DNA from: Novosphingobium sp. PhB165
GTDB lineage: Bacteria; Pseudomonadota; Alphaproteobacteria; Sphingomonadales; Sphingomonadaceae
DNA length: 64,000 nucleotides
Direction of reading: 5' to 3'
NCBI RefSeq assembly: GCF_004341845.1
Contig: NZ_SLVB01000005.1
Coordinates: 62,001 to 126,000 of the forward strand
Made by a program: the position numbers and the translations under genes. The notes under the pieces were generated by a model. The model worked only from the letters and a program-made list of their open reading frames with translations, did no database searches and was not told the DNA's origin. Within the stretch, counting starts at the first letter, position 1. Every line of letters starts with the position of its first letter. Positions 1 to 8,194 of the stretch are shown one piece after another.

Positions 1-1
1 G

Positions 2-670
2 AGCGAGGGCGATTTCCGCGACCTGCTGACGCTGCTGTTCACGCTGCTCGTCACGTTCCGCAAGGAAGGCGCCAATGCGATCGAGCGTCACCTGGATGAG
101 CCGGCCGAGAGCAGCATCTTCCAGCGCTATCCGCGCCTGCTGATCGATGCCGGGCTGATCGAGTTCACCTGCGACTACTTGCGCATGATGACCGTCAACT
201 TCGAGGACCCGCACCAGCTGGCCGAAGCGATGGAGCACGATATCGAGCGCCATCATCACGAGGAAATGCTGCCGCAGCACTCGCTTCAGATGATGGCGGA
301 CGGCCTGCCGGCGCTCGGCATCGTCGCGGCCGTTCTCGGCGTCATCAAGACGATGAGCTCGATCGACCAGCCCACCGAAATCCTGGGAGCGATGATCGGC
401 GGCGCGCTGGTCGGTACGTTCCTGGGCGTGTTGCTCGCCTACTGCCTGGTCGGCCCGATCGCGCAGAAGCTCCAGCAGGTCATCGATTCCGACTTCAAGC
501 CCTACATGATCGTCAAGACCGCGATCATCGGCCACGCGCAGGGGCAGCCCACCGAAGTCGCCATCGAACTCGCCCGCCGCATGACCCCCTCGCCTTACGC
601 GCCCTCGTTCACCCAGCTTGAAGCGGCGCTCGACGAAGTGAAGGACCAGCTCAATGCCAAGCCTGCCTGA
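2..670 (+). CDS. motA: Flagellar motor stator protein MotA, 5' end outside window
   Basis: MotA forms the proton channel of the flagellar stator with MotB in the inner membrane. The frame is open from base 2, so the start lies upstream and only the C-terminal 222 residues are seen. These carry the cytoplasmic stretch with the charged residues that contact FliG, then the last two membrane helices (around GLPALGIVAAVLGVIK and GALVGTFLGVLLAY), then the cytoplasmic tail. It overlaps the STAS gene by 17 bases and so appears to head the che operon, with its partner motB about 6.6 kb downstream. An internal TTG at 179 is not a real start, because the coding sequence continues upstream of it. Confidence 0.95.
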   Translation, partial: SEGDFRDLLTLLFTLLVTFRKEGANAIERHLDEPAESSIFQRYPRLLIDAGLIEFTCDYLRMMTVNFEDPHQLAEAMEHDIERHHHEEMLPQHSLQMMADGLPALGIVAAVLGVIKTMSSIDQPTEILGAMIGGALVGTFLGVLLAYCLVGPIAQKLQQVIDSDFKPYMIVKTAIIGHAQGQPTEVAIELARRMTPSPYAPSFTQLEAALDEVKDQLNAKPA

Positions 671-962
671 AGGCACGAGCGGCGAAGGGCCGCTCGCACT
701 GTCTACTCACGCTTCGACCGTGACGGCCGAGGAACTGCGCGACCGTCTGGTTGCCACCATCGGCGCCATCGAGATCGATGCCGCAAACGTGGAATCCGTG
801 GGGCAGGCCGTGCTCCAGCTACTTCTCGCCGCCCGGAACGAGGCGGATGCGACGGGTCGCCCGTTCGCCATCGTCAATCCCAGCCAGCCCTTTGTCGACC
901 GCGTCCGCGCTTGCGGACTGGCGGCGCCGCTGGGGCTCGTTGAAGAGGAATTTCCCGCGTGA
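654..962 (+). CDS. STAS-domain protein in the CheS position of the che operon
   Basis: This 102-residue protein has the length and pattern of a single STAS domain: the strand around GAIEIDAANVESVG, the region where anti-anti-sigma factors carry a phosphorylatable Ser/Thr (here near VESVGQAVLQLLL), and the C-terminal FVDRVRACGL helix. It overlaps motA upstream, and cheY starts within its last codons. The following order cheY-cheA-cheW-cheR-cheB-cheY2-cheD matches the rhizobial operon in which the first small gene, cheS, assists dephosphorylation through a CheY phosphate sink. The CheS role here is inferred from position and size; the STAS fold is a pattern judgement. Confidence 0.8.
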   Translation: MPSLPEGTSGEGPLALSTHASTVTAEELRDRLVATIGAIEIDAANVESVGQAVLQLLLAARNEADATGRPFAIVNPSQPFVDRVRACGLAAPLGLVEEEFPA

Positions 963-1324
963 GCAAACTCATCCTAACTGTCGACGATTCCGCCACGATC
1001 CGCATGCTGCTGAAGGCATCGCTGAGCGCGCAGGGTTTCCGCATCGAGAGCGCCAATGACGGCGAGCACGGGCTGGAACGCATGCACGAGGTGAAGCCGG
1101 ACCTGCTGATCACCGACATCAACATGCCCAAGATGGACGGCTTCGAACTGATTGAGGCCGTGCGCAAGACCAACGAGTTCAAGGGCACGCCGATCCTGGT
1201 GCTCTCGACCGAATTCTCGGACGAGAAGAAGACCCGTGCCCGTGAGGCCGGGGCCACCGGTTGGATCACCAAGCCCTTCGACGCCGACCGTCTGGGAGCG
1301 GCGATCCGCCGCGTCTGCCCGTGA
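959..1324 (+). CDS. cheY: Chemotaxis response regulator CheY (first copy)
   Basis: This 121-residue stand-alone receiver domain shows the acidic pair in TVDDSATIR, the phospho-acceptor Asp at residue 53 in LLITDINMPKMDG, the conserved Thr/Ser position in VLSTEF, and the Lys of WITKPFDAD. Phosphorylated CheY binds the motor switch or, in alphaproteobacteria with two CheYs, acts as a phosphate sink. The start codon is GTG in a four-base overlap with the STAS gene, and the stop overlaps cheA. Which of the two CheYs is the output regulator cannot be told from sequence alone. Confidence 0.95.
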   Translation: MSKLILTVDDSATIRMLLKASLSAQGFRIESANDGEHGLERMHEVKPDLLITDINMPKMDGFELIEAVRKTNEFKGTPILVLSTEFSDEKKTRAREAGATGWITKPFDADRLGAAIRRVCP

Positions 1325-3573
1325 GCGACGAACTCGACGAAATCCAGGCGATCTTCTTCGAGGAGTGCGTCGAGGGTCTGGCGGTGGCCGAGGAAGGCCT
1401 TTCCGCCATGGCCGCCGGCGATACCTCGGCGGGCGTGATCGCCGGCGTGTTCCGCGCCGTCCACTCGATCAAGGGTGGCTCGGGCGCATTTGGACACACC
1501 GCGCTGCTCGGCTTCTCGCACCGGTTCGAGAACGTGCTGGACGAAGTGCGCGCCGGTCGCATCGCGCCGACGCCTGAAGTGACGCAGTGCCTGCTGGGCG
1601 CGTTCGATATCCTGTCTGACCACGTTTCCGCCGCGCAGACCGGCGGCGATGCGCCGGACGACGGGCTGATGCTGGAGCAGCTGGACGCCATTCTCGCGGG
1701 CGGCGGCGCGCCGGCCGCCCAGCCGGAACCGGAGCCCGTCGCGCCGGAGCCCGTTGCGGCAGCGGAGGACGAGTTCGGCTTCGTCCCGGTCGCGGCGCCG
1801 ATCATCGATCTGGACGCCGATTTCGATCCCTTCGGTTTCGAGCCGGTGGCCGTCGCTCTCGACGATTTCGATGCGCCCGAGGCTGCCGAACCGGCTGGCT
1901 GGACGGTCCGCTTCGGTCCCTCGCGCGCGGCCATGGCCAATGGCGGCGAACCGCTGCTGGTGATCCGCGAGCTGGAATCGATGGGCGGCGAAGTGACCGC
2001 CGTCGATAGTGAGGCCCTGCCGCCGCTTGCCGAACTCGATCCCGAGGACAGCTACTTCGTCTGGACGCTGACGGTTCCCGCCAGCGTGGACGAGCGCGAC
2101 ATTCGCGACTGCTTCGACTTCGTTGCACCGGACTCGCTGATCGAAGTCGTGCGCGCGGAAGACACCGTTGTCGGTGGCGCCGAGCCGGGCGTTGCGGCGT
2201 TCGAGGAATTGCCGTTCGAACCGGTTCCGTTCGAGCCGATATCGTTCGAGGCCGAGCCGGTTCTCGCCGAACCTGTCCCGACCCCCGCGCCGGTCGCCGT
2301 TGCCGCGCCGGTCGAAGCGCCCCGGCCTGCGGTCGCCGCCCCGAAGGCGGAGGCGCCCAAGCCGGAAGCCAAGTCCGGTGGCGTCGAAGTGGCGCAGTCG
2401 ATCCGCGTCGATCTCGGCAAGCTGGACCAGCTGCTCAACCTCGTCGGCGAACTGGTGATCCGCAGCTCGATCCTTTCGGACCGTCTGCCGCCCGCCGATC
2501 AGGAGCGCGTCGAGCTTCCCGAGCTTTCGCGCCTGATCCGCCAGATCCAGGACAACGTCATGTCGCTGCGCGCGCAGCCGATCAAGCAGGCGTTCTCCCG
2601 CGTGCCGCGCATGCTGCGCGACCTGATGGCGGAAACCGGCAAGCGCGTTCAGCTTGAGACCACCGGCGAGATGACCGAAGTCGACAAGGGTGTGATCGAG
2701 AAGATCGGCGATCCGCTGACGCACATGATCCGCAATGCCGTGGACCACGGCATCGAGGGTCCCGAGGAGCGCGAAGCCGCCGGCAAGCCGGCCGAGGGCA
2801 CGATCCATCTCTCCGCCGAGCAGAAGGGCGGCCGCATCATCGTGCGGGTGCGTGACGACGGGCGCGGCATCAACCGCGAGCGCGTGCGCGCCAAGGCGAT
2901 CGAGCGCGGCATCATCACCGCCGACGCCCAGCTTTCCGATGAGGAAATCGATGGCCTGATCTGCGCGCCGGGCTTCTCCACCGCCGAGACGATCTCGAAC
3001 ATCTCGGGTCGCGGCGTCGGCATGGACGTGGTGCGCTCGAACGTCGAGTCACTGGGCGGCCGACTGGAAATCAATTCGGTGCCGGGCGAGGGGACGACCT
3101 TCTCGATGGCGCTGCCGCTCACGCTCGCCATTCTCGACGGCATGATCGTGCGGCTTGGCGAACAGCGCTTCGTGCTGCCGCTGGCCAATGTGATCGAGAC
3201 CGTCCAGCCCGAGCCGGGCCAGGTCCAGGCGACGTCGCCGACGTCCGAAGTGATCGAGCTGCGCGGCCAGTACCTGCCGGTGCGGCGCGTGGGCGAGATG
3301 TTCGGCCTGCGCTCGCAGCGGGCGCCCGAGGACTCGCTCGTCATCATCGTCGAAAGCGACACGGCGGGCCATGTCGGGCTGATGGTCGATACGATCGACA
3401 ACCGCCGCGAGGTGGTCATCAAGAGCCTGGAGGACAACCTCCACCCGATCCGCGGCCTCGGCGGCGCGACCATCCTGGGTGACGGCGCCATCGCGCTGAT
3501 CCTCGATGTCGACGCGCTGGTCGTGCCCGGCGGCGGCTTTTCCAAATATGTACTGAAAGGACTGGCGGCATGA
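1321..3573 (+). CDS. cheA: Chemotaxis histidine kinase CheA
   Basis: CheA autophosphorylates and passes phosphate to CheY and CheB at receptor arrays. I place the start at the GTG that overlaps the cheY stop, giving 750 residues. The Hpt domain (about 1-115) has the phosphorylated His48 in VHSIKGGSG. A Pro/Ala/Glu-rich linker contains a P2-like domain (about 193-280). The dimerisation domain begins near residue 360 (LGKLDQLLNLVGELV), the HATPase domain near 430 with the N-box HMIRNAVDHGIE, and the CheW-like domain from about 600. All catalytic motifs are present. An upstream in-frame extension within cheY was rejected as a start. Confidence 0.96.
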   Translation: MSDELDEIQAIFFEECVEGLAVAEEGLSAMAAGDTSAGVIAGVFRAVHSIKGGSGAFGHTALLGFSHRFENVLDEVRAGRIAPTPEVTQCLLGAFDILSDHVSAAQTGGDAPDDGLMLEQLDAILAGGGAPAAQPEPEPVAPEPVAAAEDEFGFVPVAAPIIDLDADFDPFGFEPVAVALDDFDAPEAAEPAGWTVRFGPSRAAMANGGEPLLVIRELESMGGEVTAVDSEALPPLAELDPEDSYFVWTLTVPASVDERDIRDCFDFVAPDSLIEVVRAEDTVVGGAEPGVAAFEELPFEPVPFEPISFEAEPVLAEPVPTPAPVAVAAPVEAPRPAVAAPKAEAPKPEAKSGGVEVAQSIRVDLGKLDQLLNLVGELVIRSSILSDRLPPADQERVELPELSRLIRQIQDNVMSLRAQPIKQAFSRVPRMLRDLMAETGKRVQLETTGEMTEVDKGVIEKIGDPLTHMIRNAVDHGIEGPEEREAAGKPAEGTIHLSAEQKGGRIIVRVRDDGRGINRERVRAKAIERGIITADAQLSDEEIDGLICAPGFSTAETISNISGRGVGMDVVRSNVESLGGRLEINSVPGEGTTFSMALPLTLAILDGMIVRLGEQRFVLPLANVIETVQPEPGQVQATSPTSEVIELRGQYLPVRRVGEMFGLRSQRAPEDSLVIIVESDTAGHVGLMVDTIDNRREVVIKSLEDNLHPIRGLGGATILGDGAIALILDVDALVVPGGGFSKYVLKGLAA

Positions 3574-4061
3574 GCACCGAAGCGATTGCAAACGACGAAC
3601 GCAAGATCGTCACGTTCACGCTGGGCAACCAGCTGTTCGGGATCGAGATGGCCTCGCTGATCGAGATCCGCGAATGGGAAGAACCGACCCCGCTGCCCAG
3701 CGTGCCGTCCTATGTTCTGGGCGTCGCCAATCTGCGCGGTTCGGTGATCCCGATCGTCGGCCTGTCCGAGCGTCTGGGCTGGGAGCCCAGCGTGCTGCAC
3801 TCGCGCTCGTGCGTGCTGGTCGTCACCATCGGCGGCCGCAATGCCGGCTTCCTGGTGGACGAAGTGCAGGACATCGTCTCGATCAAGGGCAGCGAGATCC
3901 AGCCCGCGCCCGATACCGAGGTCAATGACCAGAGCGCCATCGCCGGTCTCGTCAAGATCGAGCGCCGCACCTCGGACGCGTCGAACCCGGAAGCGATGTG
4001 CCTGCTGCTCGACCTCGAAGCGCTGAGCCTGACGCGTCATATCCCGGAACTGGCTGCGTGA
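3570..4061 (+). CDS. cheW: Chemotaxis coupling protein CheW
   Basis: CheW links CheA to chemoreceptors. The 163-residue product is a single CheW domain with the typical core: FTLGNQLFGIEM, then a VLGVANLRGSVIPIVGL signature, then FLVDEVQDIV. Its ATG overlaps the cheA stop in an ATGA arrangement, indicating translational coupling. The family is usually 140-170 residues, so the gene looks complete. No chemoreceptor gene lies in this window. Confidence 0.95.
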   Translation: MSTEAIANDERKIVTFTLGNQLFGIEMASLIEIREWEEPTPLPSVPSYVLGVANLRGSVIPIVGLSERLGWEPSVLHSRSCVLVVTIGGRNAGFLVDEVQDIVSIKGSEIQPAPDTEVNDQSAIAGLVKIERRTSDASNPEAMCLLLDLEALSLTRHIPELAA

Positions 4062-4936
4062 GCACCGGCACTGCTTCTGCGGGCACGCTCGCGGCGAACG
4101 CGGAGCTGCGCCCCGCGCAGTTCCACGAGATCGCCGCGATCATGCAGCGCGAGGCACGCATCCATCTTGTCGAAGCCAAGACGACGCTGGTGCATTCGCG
4201 CCTTAGCCGCCGTCTGCGCGAGCACGGGCTGACCAGCTTCGCCGACTATGTTTCGCTGGTGCAGCGCGATGCGACCGAGCGTCATGCCATGGTCGTGGCG
4301 CTGACCACCAACCACACGCACTTCTTCCGCGAAGTCCATCACTTCGATCACTTGCGCTCGGCCGTGGTGCCGCAGTTGCAGGAACGCGCGCGGCGCGGTG
4401 AGAAAGTGCGGATCTGGTCGGCAGGCTGTTCCAGCGGCGAGGAAGTCTATTCGATCGCCATGTGCCTGGCGGGCGATACGCCTGCGGGCGCGGCCTGGCT
4501 GGAGCAGGGCGACGTGCGCCTGCTCGCCACCGACATCTCGCCCCCGGTGGTCGAGGCGGTGACGCTGGCGACCTATCCCGACGCGGCAGTGGAGCCGATC
4601 CCGGCCGCCTATCGCCAGCGTTGGCTGCGCCCGGCGGGCACCGGCTACAACACCGTTGCCGAACCGCTGCGCAAGCTGGTGGCGGCGCGCGTGCTCAATC
4701 TCTTCGACACCTGGCCGATGCGCCAAAAGTACGACGTGATCTTCTGCCGCAACGTGATGATCTACTTCGACGATACCGCCAAGGCCGAGCTGGAGGCGCG
4801 TCTCGTCGACATGCTGGTGCCGGGCGGCATGCTCTACATCGGTCATTCCGAACGCCTGATCGGCCCTGCCGCCACCCGCATGAAGCCGGTTGCGCAGACC
4901 GCCTATGCCCGCATCGACGGCGCGGGGGCGGCATGA
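4058..4936 (+). CDS. cheR: Chemoreceptor methyltransferase CheR
   Basis: CheR methylates glutamates on chemoreceptors using S-adenosylmethionine. The 292-residue product has the N-terminal helical domain and the catalytic domain with TTNHTHFFRE, the SAM-binding SAGCSSGEEVYSIAM, the acidic LLATDIS and the DVIFCRNVMIYFD motif. I start it at the GTG overlapping the cheW stop; an upstream in-frame extension inside cheW is unlikely. It overlaps cheB by four bases, keeping the methylation and demethylation enzymes coupled. Confidence 0.95.
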   Translation: MSTGTASAGTLAANAELRPAQFHEIAAIMQREARIHLVEAKTTLVHSRLSRRLREHGLTSFADYVSLVQRDATERHAMVVALTTNHTHFFREVHHFDHLRSAVVPQLQERARRGEKVRIWSAGCSSGEEVYSIAMCLAGDTPAGAAWLEQGDVRLLATDISPPVVEAVTLATYPDAAVEPIPAAYRQRWLRPAGTGYNTVAEPLRKLVAARVLNLFDTWPMRQKYDVIFCRNVMIYFDDTAKAELEARLVDMLVPGGMLYIGHSERLIGPAATRMKPVAQTAYARIDGAGAA

Positions 4937-5985
4937 CCGAAACAACCGACAAAGTCCGCGTCGTCGTCGTCGATGACAGCGCGGCGATGCGCGCGCTGCT
5001 GACCAAGCTGCTCAACCACGATCCGATGATCGAGGTGGTGGGACAGGCCCCCGAGCCGCATGCCGCGCGCGAGATGATCAAGGCGCTCAACCCCGATGTC
5101 GTCACGCTCGATGTCGAGATGCCGGGGATGGACGGGCTTTCGTTCCTCGAACGGATCATGCGCCTGCGGCCGATGCCGGTGGTCATGTGCTCGACACTGA
5201 CCGCGCGCGGTACCGAAGCGACGATCGAAGCGCTGCGCCTCGGCGCGGTGGACTGCATCGCCAAGCCTTCGGGCAATCCGCTGGAAATCGCCCAGGACGG
5301 CGCGCTGCTGCGCAAGATGGTCAAGACCGCCGCGCGCTCTTCGGTGCGTGCAGCCGTGGCCCGCCCGGTTCCCGGGCGCGTGGTCCCGGCCAATCCGGCA
5401 CCAGCCGCCGGTCCCATGCGCGACGTGGTGATCGCCATCGGCGCCTCCACCGGCGGCGTCGAGGCCCTGTTCACGATCATCGGCGCGCTGCCGGTCGATT
5501 GCCCACCGGTGCTGGTGGTCCAGCACATGCCCGCGATCTTCACCGGCGGCTTCGCCGCGCGGCTCGACCGCGAGGCGCGGGTGACCGTGGTGGAGGCCAA
5601 GGACGGCATGCCGTTGAAGCGCGGGACAGTCTACCTCGCGCCCGGCGGCAGCCATCACATGGAATTGGTCGGCGGGACCAGCGGCCACGTGCGACTGGTC
5701 GCGTCGGACCCCGTTGGCGGCCATCGGCCCTCGGTGGACGTGCTGTTCAATTCGGTTGCCCGGCTTGGCTCGCGGGCGGTGGGGGTCATCCTCACCGGCA
5801 TGGGGGCGGACGGGGCCGAGGGGCTCTCGGCGATGCGTGCCGGGGGTGCCCGCACGCTCGGCCAGAGCCGCGAGACCTGCGTGGTCTACGGGATGCCGCG
5901 TGCCGCTTTCGAGCGGGGCGCGGTTGAGAAGGAAGTGAATTTGTCGGCAATGCCCGAGGCTATCCTCGCGGCGTGCCGAAGGTAA
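4933..5985 (+). CDS. cheB: Receptor methylesterase/glutamine deamidase CheB
   Basis: CheB removes methyl groups from chemoreceptors when phosphorylated by CheA. The 350-residue product has a receiver domain with the acceptor Asp60 in VVTLDVEMPGMDG, a linker rich in Ala/Pro/Arg, and the methylesterase domain with the catalytic triad in IGASTGGVEA (Ser), VVQHMP (His) and LTGMGADGAEG (Asp). The ATG overlaps the cheR stop. The frame extends far upstream inside cheR, but that part is a shadow. Confidence 0.96.
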   Translation: MTETTDKVRVVVVDDSAAMRALLTKLLNHDPMIEVVGQAPEPHAAREMIKALNPDVVTLDVEMPGMDGLSFLERIMRLRPMPVVMCSTLTARGTEATIEALRLGAVDCIAKPSGNPLEIAQDGALLRKMVKTAARSSVRAAVARPVPGRVVPANPAPAAGPMRDVVIAIGASTGGVEALFTIIGALPVDCPPVLVVQHMPAIFTGGFAARLDREARVTVVEAKDGMPLKRGTVYLAPGGSHHMELVGGTSGHVRLVASDPVGGHRPSVDVLFNSVARLGSRAVGVILTGMGADGAEGLSAMRAGGARTLGQSRETCVVYGMPRAAFERGAVEKEVNLSAMPEAILAACRR

Positions 5986-5999
5986 ATGGAGCGCGTCAC

Positions 6000-6389
6000 A
6001 TGCCGGCAGCGGCTGCAATCAAGGTAATGGTGGTCGACGACCAGACGAGCATGCGCGCGATGATCCGCCGCGCATTGCAGGATCTGGGTTTCAAGGACAT
6101 TCGTGACAAGGCCGGGGCGGGCGAGGCGCTGGCGGCAATCAAATCGGACCGCGTGCATCTCGTCATCTCGGACTACAACATGCCGGACATGGACGGCCTC
6201 GAATTCCTCGAGGCGGTGCGTAACGATCCGGTGATCGGCAAGACCGTGTTCATCATGCTCACCGGCTCGGCCGACAAGGAGGTCGTCCAGAAAGCCGCGG
6301 CGCTGGGCGTCAACAACTACGTGGTCAAGCCTTTCGCGCCCGCTGCGCTGAAGGAGAAGATCGAGCGCGTCTTCGGTGAGCTCGTCTGA
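6000..6389 (+). CDS. cheY: Chemotaxis response regulator CheY (second copy)
   Basis: This is a second stand-alone receiver of 129 residues, with acidic pocket VVDDQTSMR, acceptor Asp58 in LVISDYNMPDMDG, Thr in IMLTGSADK and Lys in NNYVVKPFAP. The ATG at 6000 has a GGAG about 8 bases upstream and is preferred over an earlier GTG inside cheB. The Met/Asn-rich loop after the Asp and the order after cheB match CheY2 of rhizobial che operons, which is the motor-binding CheY there; that assignment is by analogy. Confidence 0.93.
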   Translation: MPAAAAIKVMVVDDQTSMRAMIRRALQDLGFKDIRDKAGAGEALAAIKSDRVHLVISDYNMPDMDGLEFLEAVRNDPVIGKTVFIMLTGSADKEVVQKAAALGVNNYVVKPFAPAALKEKIERVFGELV

Positions 6390-6394
6390 TCTCC

Positions 6395-6925
6395 ATGCGC
6401 CGTGTCTCCATCGTCCAGGGCGAATTCCATGTCGCGAGCCAGGAAGGGGTGGTCATTTCCACCCTGCTCGGCTCGTGCATCGCCGCATGCCTTCAGGACC
6501 CGGTGGCGCGGGTGGGGGGCATGAACCATTTCCTGCTGGGTGAGCCGGGTGCGGATAGCCCGGTCACCGGCGTCGAAATGCAGCGATACGGCGTTCATGC
6601 GATGGAACTGCTGATCAACGCGCTGATGCAGCGCGGCGCTCAGCGCTCGCGGCTGCGGGGGCATCTTTACGGCGGTGCGAACATCGTCGCCGGGCTTGGC
6701 GGCATCGGCACGAAGAACGGCGAATTCGCCCGCAACTTCATGCGTACCGAAGGGATCGCGGTCGACCGCTGCGACCTGGGCGGTACGCAGGCCCGCAAGG
6801 TGGAATTCATGCCGTTCGAGGGGCGGGTCCGCGCGATGCTGGTCAAGGACCAGCCGCTGCCCGCCGCTCTGCGGCCCGCGCCCCTCGCCGCGCCGCAGCG
6901 CACGGGCGAACTCGAACTTTTCTGA
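6395..6925 (+). CDS. cheD: Chemoreceptor glutamine deamidase CheD
   Basis: CheD deamidates receptor glutamines and in some species modulates CheC-type phosphatases. The 176-residue protein has the family core STLLGSCIAACLQDP with the catalytic Cys, the catalytic His in GGMNHFLLG, and the glycine-rich HLYGGANIVAGLGGIG with later conserved residues. It starts five bases after the second cheY and its stop shares a base with the next ATG. The C-terminal tail beyond about residue 155 is Pro/Ala-rich and less conserved. Confidence 0.93.
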   Translation: MRRVSIVQGEFHVASQEGVVISTLLGSCIAACLQDPVARVGGMNHFLLGEPGADSPVTGVEMQRYGVHAMELLINALMQRGAQRSRLRGHLYGGANIVAGLGGIGTKNGEFARNFMRTEGIAVDRCDLGGTQARKVEFMPFEGRVRAMLVKDQPLPAALRPAPLAAPQRTGELELF

Positions 6926-7278
6926 TGACGGCGTCGCTCGATCGGCCGGCGAGCGACTACAGGGGGACCGAAGAAGTGACGATCATGATGGAAGGCGATG
7001 GCGCGCCGCTGTGCCAGGCGCCGTTTGGCCACGCACTCGCGCACGAGATGCGCGTGGCGCGCGAACTGCTGGAGGAACTGGCCGGAGTGCTGGTGTCCGA
7101 CGAGCGCTTCGTGGCCGACTACCTCGACCAACTCCAGGCCTTCGACCTCATCGCCCAGCACGTGGACGAGAGCGCGGCCCTGCTCGAACGCGTGGCGGCC
7201 GGGCAGCCGCTGCCCGATGCGCTGGGCCAGGTCCGGCTCAATGTCATGCAGGCGCGCCTCCGCGCCGCGCTCGACTGA
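6925..7278 (+). CDS. Small helical protein in the CheT position, CheZ-like D-x3-Q motif
   Basis: This 117-residue protein follows cheD directly (stop and start share a base), the position of cheT in rhizobial che operons. The N-terminal 25 residues look disordered and the rest looks all-helical. The segment LDQLQAFDLIAQHVD resembles the CheZ phosphatase helix: Asp74 and Gln78 have the same D-x3-Q spacing as the CheZ catalytic Asp and Gln. No CheZ, CheC or CheX gene is seen in this operon. A CheY-P phosphatase or CheR-binding CheT-like role is inference. Starts further in (Met21/Met22) are possible. Confidence 0.75.
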   Translation: MTASLDRPASDYRGTEEVTIMMEGDGAPLCQAPFGHALAHEMRVARELLEELAGVLVSDERFVADYLDQLQAFDLIAQHVDESAALLERVAAGQPLPDALGQVRLNVMQARLRAALD

Positions 7279-7290
7279 AGGAATACCTGA

Positions 7291-8154
7291 GTGGCGCAGG
7301 GCAACGGCGATACGACGATCGTCATCCGCAAGGTCAAGAAGATGGCCCGACCGGCTCATCACGGCGGGGCGTGGAAGGTGGCCTATGCCGACTTCGTGAC
7401 GGCGATGATGGCCTTCTTCATGCTGCTCTGGCTGCTGGCGAACCCGGACAAGGCGCAGCTCAAGGGGCTGGCCGAATACTTCTCACCGGCCGCCGAACGC
7501 AACGCCCAGCCTTCGACGCTGACCAGCACGCCGGGGCCGCAGCCGGGCCTTGGCGGGCATACCCGCCGCGCCCAGGCCGAGGACCAGAAGGCGCTGGGCC
7601 AGCCCTCCGCCGAATCCGGCGTGAAGGGCGCCTCGCGCGGGGGCACGGCCGATGTGCCGGAAGCCGCGCTGCGGGTGATGGCGCAGGAAATGCAGCTCTC
7701 GCTCGAACAGCCGGTGGATGCTTCCGAAGGCAAGCAGAACGTCGATGTCGAGCAAGAGCGCGATGGCCTGCGGATCCACCTTGTCGACACCGCCCAGCGC
7801 TCGATGTTCAAGGGCGCGACGGCTCAGCTCAATGACTATGCGCGCGACATGCTCGTGCGGATCGCCCGCAAGCTGGCCGGAACCGGCGCGCAGATCGCGA
7901 TCGAAGGCCACACCGATTCCACCGGGGGGCAGAGCGAGGCCAACTGGTCGCTGTCTGCCCAGCGTGCGCTTGCTGCGCGCGCGGCCATGGTGGGCGCGGG
8001 CCTGCCGGCCGACCGCTTCGCCGAAGTCGTCGCCAAGGCAGGGACCGAGCCGGTCTATCCCGACCATCCCGAGCGGCCCGAGAACCGGCGCATCACGATC
8101 GTCGTGATGGCCGCATCCTCGGCATTGCCGCAGGATGCCAGTTTCCGGTTCTGA
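7291..8154 (+). CDS. motB: Flagellar motor stator protein MotB
   Basis: MotB anchors the stator to peptidoglycan and supplies the proton-binding Asp. The 287-residue protein starts at GTG. The N-terminus has a basic stretch, then a single membrane helix starting at YADFVTAMMAFFMLLWLL whose Asp is the proton-carrying residue. A linker of about 90 residues is rich in Gln/Pro/Ala, followed by the OmpA/MotB domain with IEGHTDSTGG and the NRRITIVV end. Separation of motB from motA by the whole che block is unusual compared with the common motAB pair. Confidence 0.95.
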   Translation: MAQGNGDTTIVIRKVKKMARPAHHGGAWKVAYADFVTAMMAFFMLLWLLANPDKAQLKGLAEYFSPAAERNAQPSTLTSTPGPQPGLGGHTRRAQAEDQKALGQPSAESGVKGASRGGTADVPEAALRVMAQEMQLSLEQPVDASEGKQNVDVEQERDGLRIHLVDTAQRSMFKGATAQLNDYARDMLVRIARKLAGTGAQIAIEGHTDSTGGQSEANWSLSAQRALAARAAMVGAGLPADRFAEVVAKAGTEPVYPDHPERPENRRITIVVMAASSALPQDASFRF

Positions 8155-8194
8155 AGGATCTACCGGGCACGATGATGCAAATTTGGAGCAGCAG

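Noticed and set aside
874..2808. 644-residue minus-strand frame across the cheA region
   Set aside because: A GC-rich shadow, as cheY and cheA on the plus strand have all catalytic motifs.
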